Below are positions 25,761 through 35,164 of a DNA stretch of 64,000 bases, piece after piece. The position numbers and the translations under genes were made by a program. The notes beneath the pieces were generated by a model. It did no database searches. It saw nothing but the letters and a program-made list of their open reading frames with translations, and was not told the DNA's origin. The DNA is from Brachybacterium ginsengisoli (GTDB lineage: Bacteria; Actinomycetota; Actinomycetes; Actinomycetales; Dermabacteraceae). The stretch lies in assembly GCF_002407065.1 (NCBI RefSeq), contig NZ_CP023564.1, positions 310,001 to 374,000 on the forward strand. The letters are read 5' to 3'. How positions within the stretch are numbered: position 1 is the stretch's first letter; each line of letters opens with the position of its first letter.

Positions 25761-26740
25761 ACGCAGCCGCACCTCTCGCCCAGGCCCCGACGGACTCCCG
25801 CCCCTCGCCCGCCGAGGGCCGCCGCCGGCGCACCCTCGGCCAGAAGCTGTGGGGCAACCGCGCCCTGCTGATCATGTGCCTGCCGGCGATCATCTTCTTC
25901 ATCGTCTTCAGCTACGGCCCGCTGCCCGGCAGCTGGATCGCCTTCACGAACTACAACTTCCGCGACGGGATCTTCGGCAGCGAGTTCGTGGGCTTCAAGA
26001 ACTTCGAGTTCCTGGTGAAGTCCGGCCAGCTGTGGCTGCTCACCCGCAACACCCTGCTCTACAACATCGCCTTCATCGTCATCGGCAACGTCCTGCAGAT
26101 CGCGCTGGCGATCATGCTCAACGAGGTCCGCCAGAAGTACTTCAAGAAGATCAGCCAGGCGGTGATGTTCCTGCCGTACTTCATCTCCGTCGTGCTCATC
26201 GGCGTCATCGCCTTCAACCTCCTGAACTACGACACCGGAGCGATCAACGCCCTGCTGGCCAAGACGGGCGCGGATCCGGTCAAGATCTACAGCGCCGCAG
26301 GTCTCTGGCCGATCATCATCGTGCTCTTCCACCTCTGGCAGAGCACGGGCTACGGATCGATCGTCTACTTCGCGGCCATCATGGGCATCGACAACACGAT
26401 GTTCGAGGCCTCCGCGATCGACGGCGCCTCCGCCTGGCAGCGGATCCGGTTCATCATCCTGCCGAGCCTCAAGCCGACGTTCATCATCCTGCTGCTGTTC
26501 TCCCTCGGCGGGATCATGCGCGGCAACTTCGGCCTCTTCTGGAACCTGATCGGGAACAACTCCGCGCTGTTCTCCTCCACGGACATCATCGAGACCTCCG
26601 TGTACCGAATGATCATGTCCCAGAACAACTTCACGGCGTCCACCGCCGTGGGCCTCTACCAGTCGCTCTTCGGATTCGCGCTCGTGCTGCTGTGCAACTG
26701 GATCGTCCGCCGCATCAACCCCGACTACGCGCTGTTCTGA
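25751..26740 (+). CDS. lplB: Carbohydrate ABC importer permease, LplB type (cluster C)
   Basis: The 329-residue membrane protein starts at a GTG with GAGGAGGCC upstream. It has about six spans and an EAA loop (MFEASAIDGAS) near residue 217, plus FLPYFISVVLIG and a final RRINPDYALF typical of LplB-type proteins. It opens the third LplABC-type importer; the partner permease starts 13 bases later. Confidence 0.92.
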   Translation: MAVNAAAPLAQAPTDSRPSPAEGRRRRTLGQKLWGNRALLIMCLPAIIFFIVFSYGPLPGSWIAFTNYNFRDGIFGSEFVGFKNFEFLVKSGQLWLLTRNTLLYNIAFIVIGNVLQIALAIMLNEVRQKYFKKISQAVMFLPYFISVVLIGVIAFNLLNYDTGAINALLAKTGADPVKIYSAAGLWPIIIVLFHLWQSTGYGSIVYFAAIMGIDNTMFEASAIDGASAWQRIRFIILPSLKPTFIILLLFSLGGIMRGNFGLFWNLIGNNSALFSSTDIIETSVYRMIMSQNNFTASTAVGLYQSLFGFALVLLCNWIVRRINPDYALF

Positions 26741-26753
26741 GCGGAGGAGAACC

Positions 26754-27707
26754 ATGAGCACCATCGCCCCCGGGGCCCTGCCCTCCACCGCCGCCGTGAC
26801 CCCGCGACGCAAGCCCGTCAAGGTCAAGCTGGACCGCAGCGAGGTCGTGCTGAGGTCGATCTCCTACTTCTCGGTCACGCTGTTCACGATCTTCTGCGCG
26901 CTGCCGTTCATCCTCATCCTCTCGGCCTCCGTCTCGAGCGAGTCGGAGATCATGAAGGATGGCTTCGGGCTCCTCCCGCGCGGCTTCTCCCTCGAGGCCT
27001 ACGAGTTCATCTTCCGGTACCCCCGCGCGATCATCGGCTCGTACGTCGTGACCATCACGATGACCGTGGCCGGCACGGCGATCGGCCTGTTCATCATCGC
27101 GATGACGGGATTCGCCCTGCAGCGCCGGGACTTCATCTACCGCAACCACATCTCGTTCTTCATCTACTTCACGACCCTGTTCTCGGCGGGCCTCGCCCCG
27201 ACCTACATCTGGGTCACGCAGGTCCTGGGCCTCAAGGGCTCCTACCTCGCCGTGTTCCTCCAGCTGCTGCTGACGCCGTGGCTGATCATCCTCATGAAGA
27301 ACTTCGCCCGCTCGGTCCCGTGGGAGATCGTCGAGTCGGGCAAGATCGACGGCGCCGGCGACTTCCGGATCTTCGTCCAGCTCGCCTTCCCGATGCTCAA
27401 GCCCGCACTGGCCACCGTCGGCCTGTTCCTGGCGCTCGGCTACTGGAACGAGTGGTACCTGTCCTCGCTGTACCTGGGCAGCGCCGTGGAGTTCAAGCCG
27501 CTGCAGTACTACCTCTACAACGTCATCAACACCGCGAACGCGCTGAAGAACTCCGTCGCCGGCGCGAACGTGACGGTGACGGCCCTGCCCACGAACACGC
27601 TGAAGATGGCCAGCGCCGTCGTGGCCACCGGCCCCATCATCCTGCTCTACCCCTTCGTCCAGAAGTACTTCGTCTCCGGCCTCACCGTCGGCGCCGTGAA
27701 GGGCTGA
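26754..27707 (+). CDS. lplC: Carbohydrate ABC importer permease, LplC type (cluster C)
   Basis: The 317-residue membrane protein has about six spans and an EAA-type loop (EIVESGKIDGAGD) near residue 194. It ends in YPFVQKYFVSGLTVGAVKG. GGAGGAG precedes the ATG. It works with the permease just upstream and the binding protein at 27787. Confidence 0.92.
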   Translation: MSTIAPGALPSTAAVTPRRKPVKVKLDRSEVVLRSISYFSVTLFTIFCALPFILILSASVSSESEIMKDGFGLLPRGFSLEAYEFIFRYPRAIIGSYVVTITMTVAGTAIGLFIIAMTGFALQRRDFIYRNHISFFIYFTTLFSAGLAPTYIWVTQVLGLKGSYLAVFLQLLLTPWLIILMKNFARSVPWEIVESGKIDGAGDFRIFVQLAFPMLKPALATVGLFLALGYWNEWYLSSLYLGSAVEFKPLQYYLYNVINTANALKNSVAGANVTVTALPTNTLKMASAVVATGPIILLYPFVQKYFVSGLTVGAVKG

Positions 27708-27786
27708 TCGCGGATCCTCCGCAGGCCCACCTGTTCGGCCACCATCACCACCCCCGTGTCATAGACAAGGAAGTTGAGGACACCTC

Positions 27787-29346
27787 ATGGAACGCAGGAC
27801 TCTTCTCAAGATCGGGGCGGCCTCCGTCCCCGCGCTCTTCGTCACGTCCGCCCTCGCCGGGTGCGGCTCCTCCTCGGGAGGCGACGGCGGCGGCACCCCG
27901 ACCATCACGATGCTGGTGCTGGGCGACAAGCCCACCAACGGCCGCCTCGAGGCGATGCTCGAGAAGCTCAACGCCGTCCTCACCGAGAGGGCGAGCGCGA
28001 TCCTCGCGCTGTACTACGTGGAGTGGGCGGACTGGCAGACCCAGTACAACGTGCAGCTGCTCTCCGGTGACGGCTCGATCGACCTCATCGGCACCGCCTC
28101 CGACTGGCTCTTCGCCTGGGACAACGCGAGCAAGGGCGCCTTCCTCGAGCTCGAGGAGCCGCTCCTGCAGGAGAACGCCCCGAAGACCTGGGCGCAGGTC
28201 GACGAGTCCGGCGACTGGGACCTCACGAAGCTCGACGACGTCATCTACTTCGTCCCCGAGGACAACTACACCCAGTACACCAACCACGGCTTCTTCTACC
28301 GCGGCGACTGGGCCACAGAGGCCGGCTTCACGGACGGCACCATCACGAAGTTCGAGGACTTCACGACCTACTTCCAGTGGGTCAAGGACAACCAGTCCGA
28401 GGCCTACCCGTGGGACGTCTCGGGCTCGAACGCCGCGGTGCTGGACGGCTACATCGCCGGTCACGGCGACTTCCAGACCATCCAGGGCCTCAGCGCCGGC
28501 AACTACTTCCCGCTGCACACCACCGAGTCGAACCCCTACAAGGTCACCTCCTGGCTCCTGGAGGGCGACCTCCTGCAGGAGGCCGCGAAGATCGCCAAGG
28601 AGTGGAACGACCTCGGCGTGTGGCGCGAGGACGCGCTGAACTACGACGGCGACACCCGCGAGCTGTTCTACGCGGGCCTCTCCGGCGCCGATCAGCACCA
28701 CACCCAGACCTTCCTCACCGGGATCGTCTTCAACATGACGGCCAAGCAGGAGGGCTCGGACCCGAAGTTCTTCTACTGGGGCAGCGAGAACGGGAACTTC
28801 TTCAAGGACCTCAAGACCCACGGGGCGATGGCGGTCTCCGCCACCAGCAGCAACCCCGAGAAGTCCCTCGCGGTGTACGACCTCCTGCGCAACGACGAGG
28901 AGTGCTACCGCCTGATCAACTTCGGCATCGAGGACACCGACTACGTCGTCACCGAGGACGGGAAGCTCGACTTCCCGACGGGCTACGACCCCTCCACCGA
29001 CGGTCTCGGAGCGAACTTCTGGTACGGCCGCATGGACGACTACGAGCTCGATCGCGTCACCGATGCCGACTACAAGTGGGACTACTACGCCGAGCTCGAC
29101 AAGGTCGCGAAGGTGTACCCGTACGAGACCCTGGTCATCGACCAGAACGCCTTCGCCCCGGCACTCTCGGCCGTCAGCGGTGTGCTCTCCGAGTACCTGC
29201 CGCAGCTCCAGTACGGCAAGTTCGACGACCCCGCCTCGGCGATCTCGGACATGCGCTCCAAGCTGGACGGCGCCGGGCTGAGCGACATCATCGCCTCCGT
29301 GCAGGAGCAGATGGACACCTGGAAGGCGGACAAGGGCCTCAGCTGA
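27787..29346 (+). CDS. Carbohydrate ABC importer substrate-binding lipoprotein with DUF3502-like C-terminus (cluster C)
   Basis: The 519-residue protein has a twin-arginine motif (MERRTLLKIG) and a lipobox LAGC with Cys26. The region LLRNDEECYRLINFGIED and the Tyr/Trp/Asp-rich end (WYGRMDDYELD, YKWDYYAELDKV) look like the LipO/DUF3502 group of binding proteins. Here it follows its permeases, unlike in most of the other importers of the window. Its neighbour is a GH35 enzyme, so galactose-containing oligosaccharides are plausible ligands. A perfect hairpin follows the stop. Confidence 0.9.
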   Translation: MERRTLLKIGAASVPALFVTSALAGCGSSSGGDGGGTPTITMLVLGDKPTNGRLEAMLEKLNAVLTERASAILALYYVEWADWQTQYNVQLLSGDGSIDLIGTASDWLFAWDNASKGAFLELEEPLLQENAPKTWAQVDESGDWDLTKLDDVIYFVPEDNYTQYTNHGFFYRGDWATEAGFTDGTITKFEDFTTYFQWVKDNQSEAYPWDVSGSNAAVLDGYIAGHGDFQTIQGLSAGNYFPLHTTESNPYKVTSWLLEGDLLQEAAKIAKEWNDLGVWREDALNYDGDTRELFYAGLSGADQHHTQTFLTGIVFNMTAKQEGSDPKFFYWGSENGNFFKDLKTHGAMAVSATSSNPEKSLAVYDLLRNDEECYRLINFGIEDTDYVVTEDGKLDFPTGYDPSTDGLGANFWYGRMDDYELDRVTDADYKWDYYAELDKVAKVYPYETLVIDQNAFAPALSAVSGVLSEYLPQLQYGKFDDPASAISDMRSKLDGAGLSDIIASVQEQMDTWKADKGLS

Positions 29347-29352
29347 TCCGGC

Positions 29353-29387
29353 CGGGGTGCCCGGGCGGTCCTCGCCCGGGCACCCCG
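29353..29387 (+). terminator. GC-rich hairpin after the cluster C binding-protein gene
   Basis: A perfect 14-base stem (29353-29366 with 29374-29387) and 7-base loop begin seven bases after the stop. No T-run follows, and the next gene (YesL) starts at 29416, so it may be a partial terminator or a stabiliser of the upstream message. Confidence 0.6.
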
Positions 29388-29415
29388 CACCCCGCCGATA
29401 CGAGGAACGAGCACC

Positions 29416-30078
29416 ATGAAGAGCCTGATGGCGGCGGATTCCCCGCTGCAGAGGATCCTGGGCAGGGTCGCGGACGTGATGATCCTGAACCTGCTGTTCT
29501 TCGTGACCTCGCTGCCGCTGATCACCCTCGGCGCCTCGCTGACGGCGCTGAGCCGCACCGCGCTGGAGATGGTCGACGACCGGCAGGACTCGGTGCCCGG
29601 GACCTATCTGCGTGCGTTCCGGCAGAACCTGCGCCAGGCGACGATCCTGCTCGGGATCGCGGTCGCGGCGGTCGCGGTGCTCCTCGCCTGGCTGCTGGTG
29701 GTCTCCGCCCTCGACGTCTCCCCGCTCCTCGTGGGCCTCGCCTATGCGGTGATCGCGGTGGTCGCGCTGCGGCTCCTGGTGATCCTGTGCTTCCTCTTCC
29801 CGTACCAGGCGACCTTCGAGGGCGGCACCCGCGAGGTGATCACCGCCGCGCGGAAGATGTCCGCCCGCCACCCCGTCGCCGCGCTCGGCATGGTGGCCGT
29901 GCTCGTGCTGCCCGTCGTGGTCACCGTGACCGAGCCCGCGCTGGCGGGCTACGGGCTGTTCTGGCTCCTGTTCGGCGCCGGCGCCATCGCCTGCGTCAAC
30001 GCGCTGCTGCTGCGCTCCGTCTTCTCCCGCTACATCCCCACCGAGACCACCCCTGACCTGAAGGAGACGTCGCGATGA
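29416..30078 (+). CDS. YesL-family (DUF624) membrane protein, copy 2
   Basis: This 220-residue protein has about five membrane segments. Family features include RVADVMILNLLFFVTSLPLI and a middle part with SVPGTYLRAFRQNLRQATIL. The function of the family is unknown. The stop overlaps the ATG of the GH35 gene (ATGA). It stands between the binding protein and the intracellular glycosidase of cluster C. Confidence 0.85.
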   Translation: MKSLMAADSPLQRILGRVADVMILNLLFFVTSLPLITLGASLTALSRTALEMVDDRQDSVPGTYLRAFRQNLRQATILLGIAVAAVAVLLAWLLVVSALDVSPLLVGLAYAVIAVVALRLLVILCFLFPYQATFEGGTREVITAARKMSARHPVAALGMVAVLVLPVVVTVTEPALAGYGLFWLLFGAGAIACVNALLLRSVFSRYIPTETTPDLKETSR

Positions 30079-32735
30079 CGCCGCGCCCCACCACCCTCGA
30101 GCTCGGCGCCGGCAGGCTCCTGCTCGACGGCACCCCGTCGGTCCTGCTGTGCTCCTCCGTGTTCCCCTTCCGCATCCCGTCGGAGCAGTGGGACCACCGC
30201 CTGCAGCTCGTGCAGGAGTCGGGCTACCGGATGGTGGACCTCTACGTGCACTGGGGCTTCCACGAGCAGGTGCCCGGCACCATCGACCTCAGCTCCCCGG
30301 AACGGGACCTGGCCCGCTTCCTCGAGCTCGCCGCCGCCCGGGACCTTCTGGTGATGGCGCGGCCGGGCCCGTACATCTGCTCGGAGACCGACGGTGGCGG
30401 CCTGCCGTGGTGGCTGCACGGCGACGCCGCCACCGCGCCGGCCGCGCTGCGCACCACCGATCCCGCCTATCTCGAGGCCGTGGACCGCTGGTTCGACGCC
30501 GTCATGCCGATCCTCGCCGCGGCGCAGATCGTTCGCGGCGGCCCGGTCGCCCTCGTGCAGATCGAGAACGAGCTCGACTTCTTCGACTGCCCCGACCCGG
30601 AGGACTACATGGCCCACCTGGTCGAGCGCACCCGCGCCCACGGCATCGAGGTGCCGATCATCGCGTGCGCCGGCCAGGGCGACCTCGCGGGGGCCAGCGG
30701 CGACGCCGAGCACGTCGTCCCCACCGTGAACCTGTACCCCTCGGACACCTCGCGCAGCTTCGACGCGGAGGCCCGCCATTATGCGGCCGAGCTCGCCTCC
30801 CGGAACCTGCCGCTCATGGTCACCGAGACCAACCGGATGCACCGCACGCTGCGCCGCGAGATCCTCGCCGGCGCCCGGCTCGTCGCGCCCTATCTGCAGA
30901 CCTCGGGCTTCGACCACCTGGTGCTGCCGTCGGCCGGCAACTGGGGGGACCCGGGCAACCTCATGACCCACGACTACGACTTCGACGGGTACCTCACCCC
31001 CGACGGCCGTCGGCGGCCCGAGTACGACGAGGCCGTGGCGCTCGGCGCGACCCTCGCGGCCTGGGGCGACCGTCTCGCCACCGCGCTGCCGGTCCCGCTG
31101 GACTCCGTGGCGGTCGACGGCATCGCCACCGGCGGCGCGCTCGCCCTGGACGGCGGCGGGTTCGTGGTGGGTCCGGCAGAGCTCGACGACCTCGCCACCG
31201 CCGTCCTCCTGCGCCCGAGCGGCTCCACGGCGGGCATCGCCGCGGTCCTCGCGCCCGGGACCTGTCCCTTCTGGGCGCTCGACGTCCCGCTCGAGCCCTG
31301 GGGCGCCGAGGGGACGCTGACGGCGGCGACCGCGGAGCTGATCGGGGTCCGGCCGCCGATCGCGGGCACCTCCGACTCCCTCGTGCTCACCTTCGAGGGC
31401 GGGGTCGATGCGCACGTGGCCCTCGAGCTCGCGGCCGACGGCGGGGAGCCCGAGCACCTCGTGCAGACAGGCCCGGGCGAGGCCCGCTCGCAGTCGGCAC
31501 GGATCCCCGTCCGCCTCATCGTGCAGGAGCGCGCCTACAGCCTCGCCGATCCCGAGCCGGTCCTGGCCCGTGTCGCGGCGCACCGCCTTCCCGTCCACGA
31601 CGCGCTCGCGGAGCTCGGCACCGTCCACCCCCTCGAGGAGGGCGCGGCCCTTCCCGGCGCAGAGCGGCTGGGCCTGGCCGACGGCCGGGTCCGCGCGGAG
31701 TTCGAGCTCTCCGCGGAGGCGACCGAGGTGCTGGTCCTCGAGGCCGCGGACCTCGTGCGGCTCGAGCTGGACGGCACCGACCACGGCGTGAGCGTCACCC
31801 ACGGAGCACCCCGCTCCCTGCCGCTCGCCCCTGGCACCGGGCACGCGCTCCGCGTGGACGCCGAGATCTGGGGCCGGGCGAACTTCGACGACGCCCGCCG
31901 CCCCGCGCTGCACCTCGGTGCCGGGCGCGGCACGGGCCAGGTGCTGCAGGTGCTCCGCACCGAGGACGTCTCCGACGCCTGGGAGGTGCGCCGCATCCCG
32001 GACCGCCGCTCCCGCGGGGATCTCGCCGCGCCGCCGCTGCGGGAGCTCGGCGGCTGGTCCAGCGCCCGACCGGGCCGGGACACCCTCTACGGCCGGGCCC
32101 TCGGTCCCGTCACCTCCTCGGCGGTGCTGCGCCTGGTGGGTCTGACCCACCCGGTGCACGTCGCCCTCGACGGCGGCGAGGAGACGCTGGTGGTCCCGGA
32201 CGCCCCGGTGCTCGTCCTGCCCGGCGCGGGCTCCGGCGCGGTCGACGTCACCGTCCGCACCCCGCACGTGCCCGGCGGGCTGCTCGAGCGCGTCGAGCTC
32301 CTGACCGTGGTGCCGGCCCGCTGCACCCGCCTGCGCACGCTCGCCGAGGCGGATCTCGCCGCCGAGCTCACCGCGGTCGCCGCGGCGTCGGCGGAGGAGG
32401 CGTGGACCGCGGTCCCCGCCGCCTTCGACGGACTGCGGGTCGGCGCCGGCCGGCCAGTGCTGCTGCGCCTGGAGGGCGCGGACCGCACCTCCGACCAGGG
32501 CCTGCTGCTCGAGCTCGCCGGCCAGGACGTCGAGGTCACGGTGCTGGCCGGGGGCCGTCGGGTCTCCCGGCACGTGCTCGGCGAACCCGTGGTCGGCGGC
32601 GGCCCTGCAGGTCGCAGCTGGGTGCCCGCGAGCTGGTGCGGTCCCGAGGGCGGCGAGGTGCTCCTGCTCGTCGAGGCGATCGAGGGCGCAGGGGGTATCT
32701 TCGAGGGTGCTCGACGGGCGGCGACCTCCCGCTGA
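30075..32735 (+). CDS. Glycoside hydrolase family 35 beta-galactosidase-like enzyme
   Basis: The 886-residue protein has a GH35 (beta/alpha)8 N-terminal domain (about 1-330). RPGPYICSETDGGGLPWWL is the classical substrate-site run, IENEL carries the acid/base Glu166 and MVTETN the likely nucleophile Glu251. The usual WN.HEP strand is WGFHEQ here. Several beta-rich domains fill the C-terminal 550 residues. No signal peptide is seen, so it should cleave imported galactosides, for example from RG-I galactan side chains. Translation is coupled to YesL. A very long open frame on the opposite strand is an effect of base composition. Confidence 0.9.
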   Translation: MTPRPTTLELGAGRLLLDGTPSVLLCSSVFPFRIPSEQWDHRLQLVQESGYRMVDLYVHWGFHEQVPGTIDLSSPERDLARFLELAAARDLLVMARPGPYICSETDGGGLPWWLHGDAATAPAALRTTDPAYLEAVDRWFDAVMPILAAAQIVRGGPVALVQIENELDFFDCPDPEDYMAHLVERTRAHGIEVPIIACAGQGDLAGASGDAEHVVPTVNLYPSDTSRSFDAEARHYAAELASRNLPLMVTETNRMHRTLRREILAGARLVAPYLQTSGFDHLVLPSAGNWGDPGNLMTHDYDFDGYLTPDGRRRPEYDEAVALGATLAAWGDRLATALPVPLDSVAVDGIATGGALALDGGGFVVGPAELDDLATAVLLRPSGSTAGIAAVLAPGTCPFWALDVPLEPWGAEGTLTAATAELIGVRPPIAGTSDSLVLTFEGGVDAHVALELAADGGEPEHLVQTGPGEARSQSARIPVRLIVQERAYSLADPEPVLARVAAHRLPVHDALAELGTVHPLEEGAALPGAERLGLADGRVRAEFELSAEATEVLVLEAADLVRLELDGTDHGVSVTHGAPRSLPLAPGTGHALRVDAEIWGRANFDDARRPALHLGAGRGTGQVLQVLRTEDVSDAWEVRRIPDRRSRGDLAAPPLRELGGWSSARPGRDTLYGRALGPVTSSAVLRLVGLTHPVHVALDGGEETLVVPDAPVLVLPGAGSGAVDVTVRTPHVPGGLLERVELLTVVPARCTRLRTLAEADLAAELTAVAAASAEEAWTAVPAAFDGLRVGAGRPVLLRLEGADRTSDQGLLLELAGQDVEVTVLAGGRRVSRHVLGEPVVGGGPAGRSWVPASWCGPEGGEVLLLVEAIEGAGGIFEGARRAATSR

Positions 32736-32777
32736 GGGAGCCGGGCCGAGCCGGTCGAGATGAGCTGAGAGGCAGGC

Positions 32778-34085
32778 GTGGCAGCGAAGACGTCCAAGGA
32801 CATCCGCAACGAGAGCCGCTTCATGGTGCTGCGGACGGTCTATGCCCGCCACACGGTGACCCGGGCCCAGATCAGCACCGAGACCGGGCTCAGCGCCGCG
32901 ACCGTGACCACCCTCGTCGGCGAGCTGGTCGAGGAGGGGGTGCTCCGCGAGGCCGGGCAGATCTCCTCCCAGGGCGGTCGTCCCACCGCGACCTTCCAGG
33001 CCAACCCGCGGCGCGGCACGCTCCTCGCGGTCGACGTCGCGGAGACCTATGTGCGGGTGGACCTGTTCGACCTCTCCCTCGCCCGCCTCGGCCAGGAGCG
33101 GGTCGAGCTGGCGCTGGGCACGCAGAGCATCGAGTCGATCGCCGAGCTGATCGGCGACGCGATCGGGACTCTGCTGGAGCGTCATCCCGAGGTGGAGGGC
33201 ACCGTGCTCGGCGCCGGGATCTCCCTGCCCGGGCAGGTCGACCCCGTGCGCGGTGTCGACGTCTTCGCCCCGAACTGGGGCTGGCACGAGGTGCCGCTCA
33301 TGGAGGCGCTCGAGCGCGCGGTGCCGGTGCCGGTGCGGATCGACAACCCGCTCATGGCCCTCGCGACCGGCGAGCTGTGGTTCGGTGCGGGCCGGCGATT
33401 CCGGCACTTCGTCGCCGTGAACCTCGGCACCGGCGTGGGCGCCGGGATCATCCTGGACGGCCAGCTGCTGCGCGGCCCGGGGAACTCGGCCGGCGAGTGG
33501 GGCCACACGACCCTGGTCTGGAACGGACGCGCCTGCCGCTGCGGCCGCACCGGCTGCGTCGAGGCGTACGTGGGCGTGGAGGGCATCCGCGCCACCCTCG
33601 CCGAGGTCGACGCCGACCACGAGCTGCTCGCGGTGCGCCATCACCGGGACTTCATCGAGCGGCTCATGCGCGCCGAGGTCGCCGGGGACGCCCCGGCCCG
33701 CGAGGCGCTGTCCCGCACGGGCGACTACCTCGCGGCCGGCATCGGCAACCTCGTGAACCTGCTGAACCCCGAGCACGTCTCGGTGCTCGGGTGGATCACC
33801 CGCTTCGCCGGCTACGACCTGCACGACCGGGTGCGCGCCCGCATCGCGGAGGAGTGCCTGCCGGGTCCGTCGAGCACGGTGAGCATCGAGTTCACCGAGG
33901 CCGACGGCGAGGGCGTGAGCCTCGGCATGGCGGTGCTGGCCCTCGAGGGCTTCCTCGAGCAGGTGGGTCTGCCCAGCCCCAGCAGCCCGCCGGCGCCCGC
34001 CGCCGCGGAGGATCCGGGCGCCGGTCCGCGGGCCGGCTGGGCCGTGCCGCACCGGGGCACGTCCTCCCGCGCGGCGCGGCGCTGA
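32778..34085 (+). CDS. ROK-family transcriptional regulator
   Basis: The 435-residue protein starts with GTG and has an N-terminal winged helix (TRAQISTETGLSAATVTTLV, about residues 29-48). A ROK domain follows with GISLPGQVD, AVNLGTGVGAGI and a zinc motif CRCGRTGCVEAY. A Pro/Ala-rich tail ends the protein. ROK regulators of the NagC/XylR group repress sugar genes until an inducer binds. As the last gene of cluster C it probably controls that importer and GH35. The ROK aspartate appears to be kept (RIDNPLMALATGE). Confidence 0.92.
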   Translation: MAAKTSKDIRNESRFMVLRTVYARHTVTRAQISTETGLSAATVTTLVGELVEEGVLREAGQISSQGGRPTATFQANPRRGTLLAVDVAETYVRVDLFDLSLARLGQERVELALGTQSIESIAELIGDAIGTLLERHPEVEGTVLGAGISLPGQVDPVRGVDVFAPNWGWHEVPLMEALERAVPVPVRIDNPLMALATGELWFGAGRRFRHFVAVNLGTGVGAGIILDGQLLRGPGNSAGEWGHTTLVWNGRACRCGRTGCVEAYVGVEGIRATLAEVDADHELLAVRHHRDFIERLMRAEVAGDAPAREALSRTGDYLAAGIGNLVNLLNPEHVSVLGWITRFAGYDLHDRVRARIAEECLPGPSSTVSIEFTEADGEGVSLGMAVLALEGFLEQVGLPSPSSPPAPAAAEDPGAGPRAGWAVPHRGTSSRAARR

Positions 34086-34098
34086 GGCCGTCCACCGC

Positions 34099-34458
34099 TC
34101 ACGGGGAGACGGCGCGCCGCAGCTTCTCGACGGTGGAGAGGCTGGTGTAGTCCTCGCCGACGCCCTCGAGGAGGACCATCGTGGCGGCGCTGTGACGCTG
34201 CCGCAGAGGCGCGATCTCCTGGTAGGCGCGGGATTCGTACCAGGAGCGCGCCGCGGCGAGGTCGGGGAAGCCGATGATGACCACGTCCTCGCGACGGCTG
34301 CCCTCGAGCAGCTCCGGGGTCCGCCCATGGCTGATCCATCGGCCGCCGAAGGGGACCATCGTCTGCTCGACGACCTCCATGTAGGTGAGCAGCTCGTCGG
34401 TGACGTGGACGTCATGGAGCATCGCGATGGCGTAGGCCGGGGGATTCTGTTCTGACAT
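34099..34458 (-). CDS. DUF1330-family small protein
   Basis: The 119-residue protein has the DUF1330 ferredoxin-like-fold pattern: YAIAMLHDVHV, GGRWISHG, VVIIGFPDLAAARSWYESRAYQEI and LRQRHSAATMVLLEG. The biochemical role is unknown. It converges with the ROK gene, with 13 bases between the stops, and lies 88 bases after a YesL gene on the same strand, so it may be the last gene of cluster D. GAAGGATCC precedes the ATG at 34458. Confidence 0.85.
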   Translation of the reverse strand: MSEQNPPAYAIAMLHDVHVTDELLTYMEVVEQTMVPFGGRWISHGRTPELLEGSRREDVVIIGFPDLAAARSWYESRAYQEIAPLRQRHSAATMVLLEGVGEDYTSLSTVEKLRRAVSP

Positions 34459-34546
34459 GGAGGATCCTTCTCGAGGCCCGCGTCGGTCCGCAGGACGTGG
34501 TGAGGTCACTCTTCCGGGCCGAGCCGGTGCCTGTCCATGGCAGGCG

Positions 34547-35164
34547 TCATGCCGTCCCGCCCCACAGCCGGCCCAGGACCCACGGCGGAACGCTGAATCC
34601 GACGGCGAGGGTGAGCGGGGCCAGCAGCCACAGCGGCGAGAGCAGGACGATCAGCGGGGGAGCGGCGAGCGCGGCCAGCGGCCGATCCCGCAGCAGGGCG
34701 AGCGTCGCGATCACGACGTCGGTGCGCTCCGCGGTCCGGTCCCGGGCCGCGGCGACGACATAGGCGCTCAGCGCGGCGACCGCCGCCCAGATCAGCGGCA
34801 GCAGGACGCCCACGGCGAGCACCCGCAGCGAGGGCTCGAGACGGGGGAGCACCAGCGCGTTCGCCCCGATCCCGACCGCCACGAACAGCATCAGGAGCGA
34901 GGCCGGGGCGTCCCGGCGCAGGGTGCGCCGCAGGTGCCGCAGGGTGCTCGTGAACGCCGCGTCCTCGTGGCGTGCGAGGTCCCCGGTCACCCGCGTCGCC
35001 CCCGCGAGAGCGGGCACGATCCCCACCACGGTGAGCACCCCGAGCAGCGCCGCCCAGTTCGCGCCGAGGAAGGCGGCGGGCTTCACGAGCAGCCGCACCA
35101 GCCCGCGCGACTCGAGCGGATCCCGTCGGCCGATCCCTCGCGGTGCCTGCCGGGCGAGGCTCAT
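34547..35164 (-). CDS. YesL-family (DUF624) membrane protein, copy 3
   Basis: This 205-residue protein has about five hydrophobic segments, starting with FLGANWAALLGVLTVVGIVPALAG. The middle reads EDAAFTSTLRHLRRTLRRDAP, in line with the cytoplasmic loop of YesL proteins. Its ATG overlaps the stop of the upstream permease gene. The importer here is MalFG/UgpAE-like rather than LplBC-like, which broadens the set of importers that carry a YesL partner. Confidence 0.8.
   Translation of the reverse strand: MSLARQAPRGIGRRDPLESRGLVRLLVKPAAFLGANWAALLGVLTVVGIVPALAGATRVTGDLARHEDAAFTSTLRHLRRTLRRDAPASLLMLFVAVGIGANALVLPRLEPSLRVLAVGVLLPLIWAAVAALSAYVVAAARDRTAERTDVVIATLALLRDRPLAALAAPPLIVLLSPLWLLAPLTLAVGFSVPPWVLGRLWGGTA

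Noticed and set aside
30149..34150. A 1333-codon plus-strand frame overlapping GH35 in another phase
   Set aside because: It consists of Arg/Pro/Ala-rich repeats typical of an out-of-phase reading of GC-rich DNA.
30030..34415. A 1461-codon open frame on the minus strand opposite the GH35 and ROK genes
   Set aside because: Very long antisense frames arise from GC-rich codon use. The plus-strand genes have clear family motifs and ribosome sites; the antisense product is low-complexity and shows no domain.
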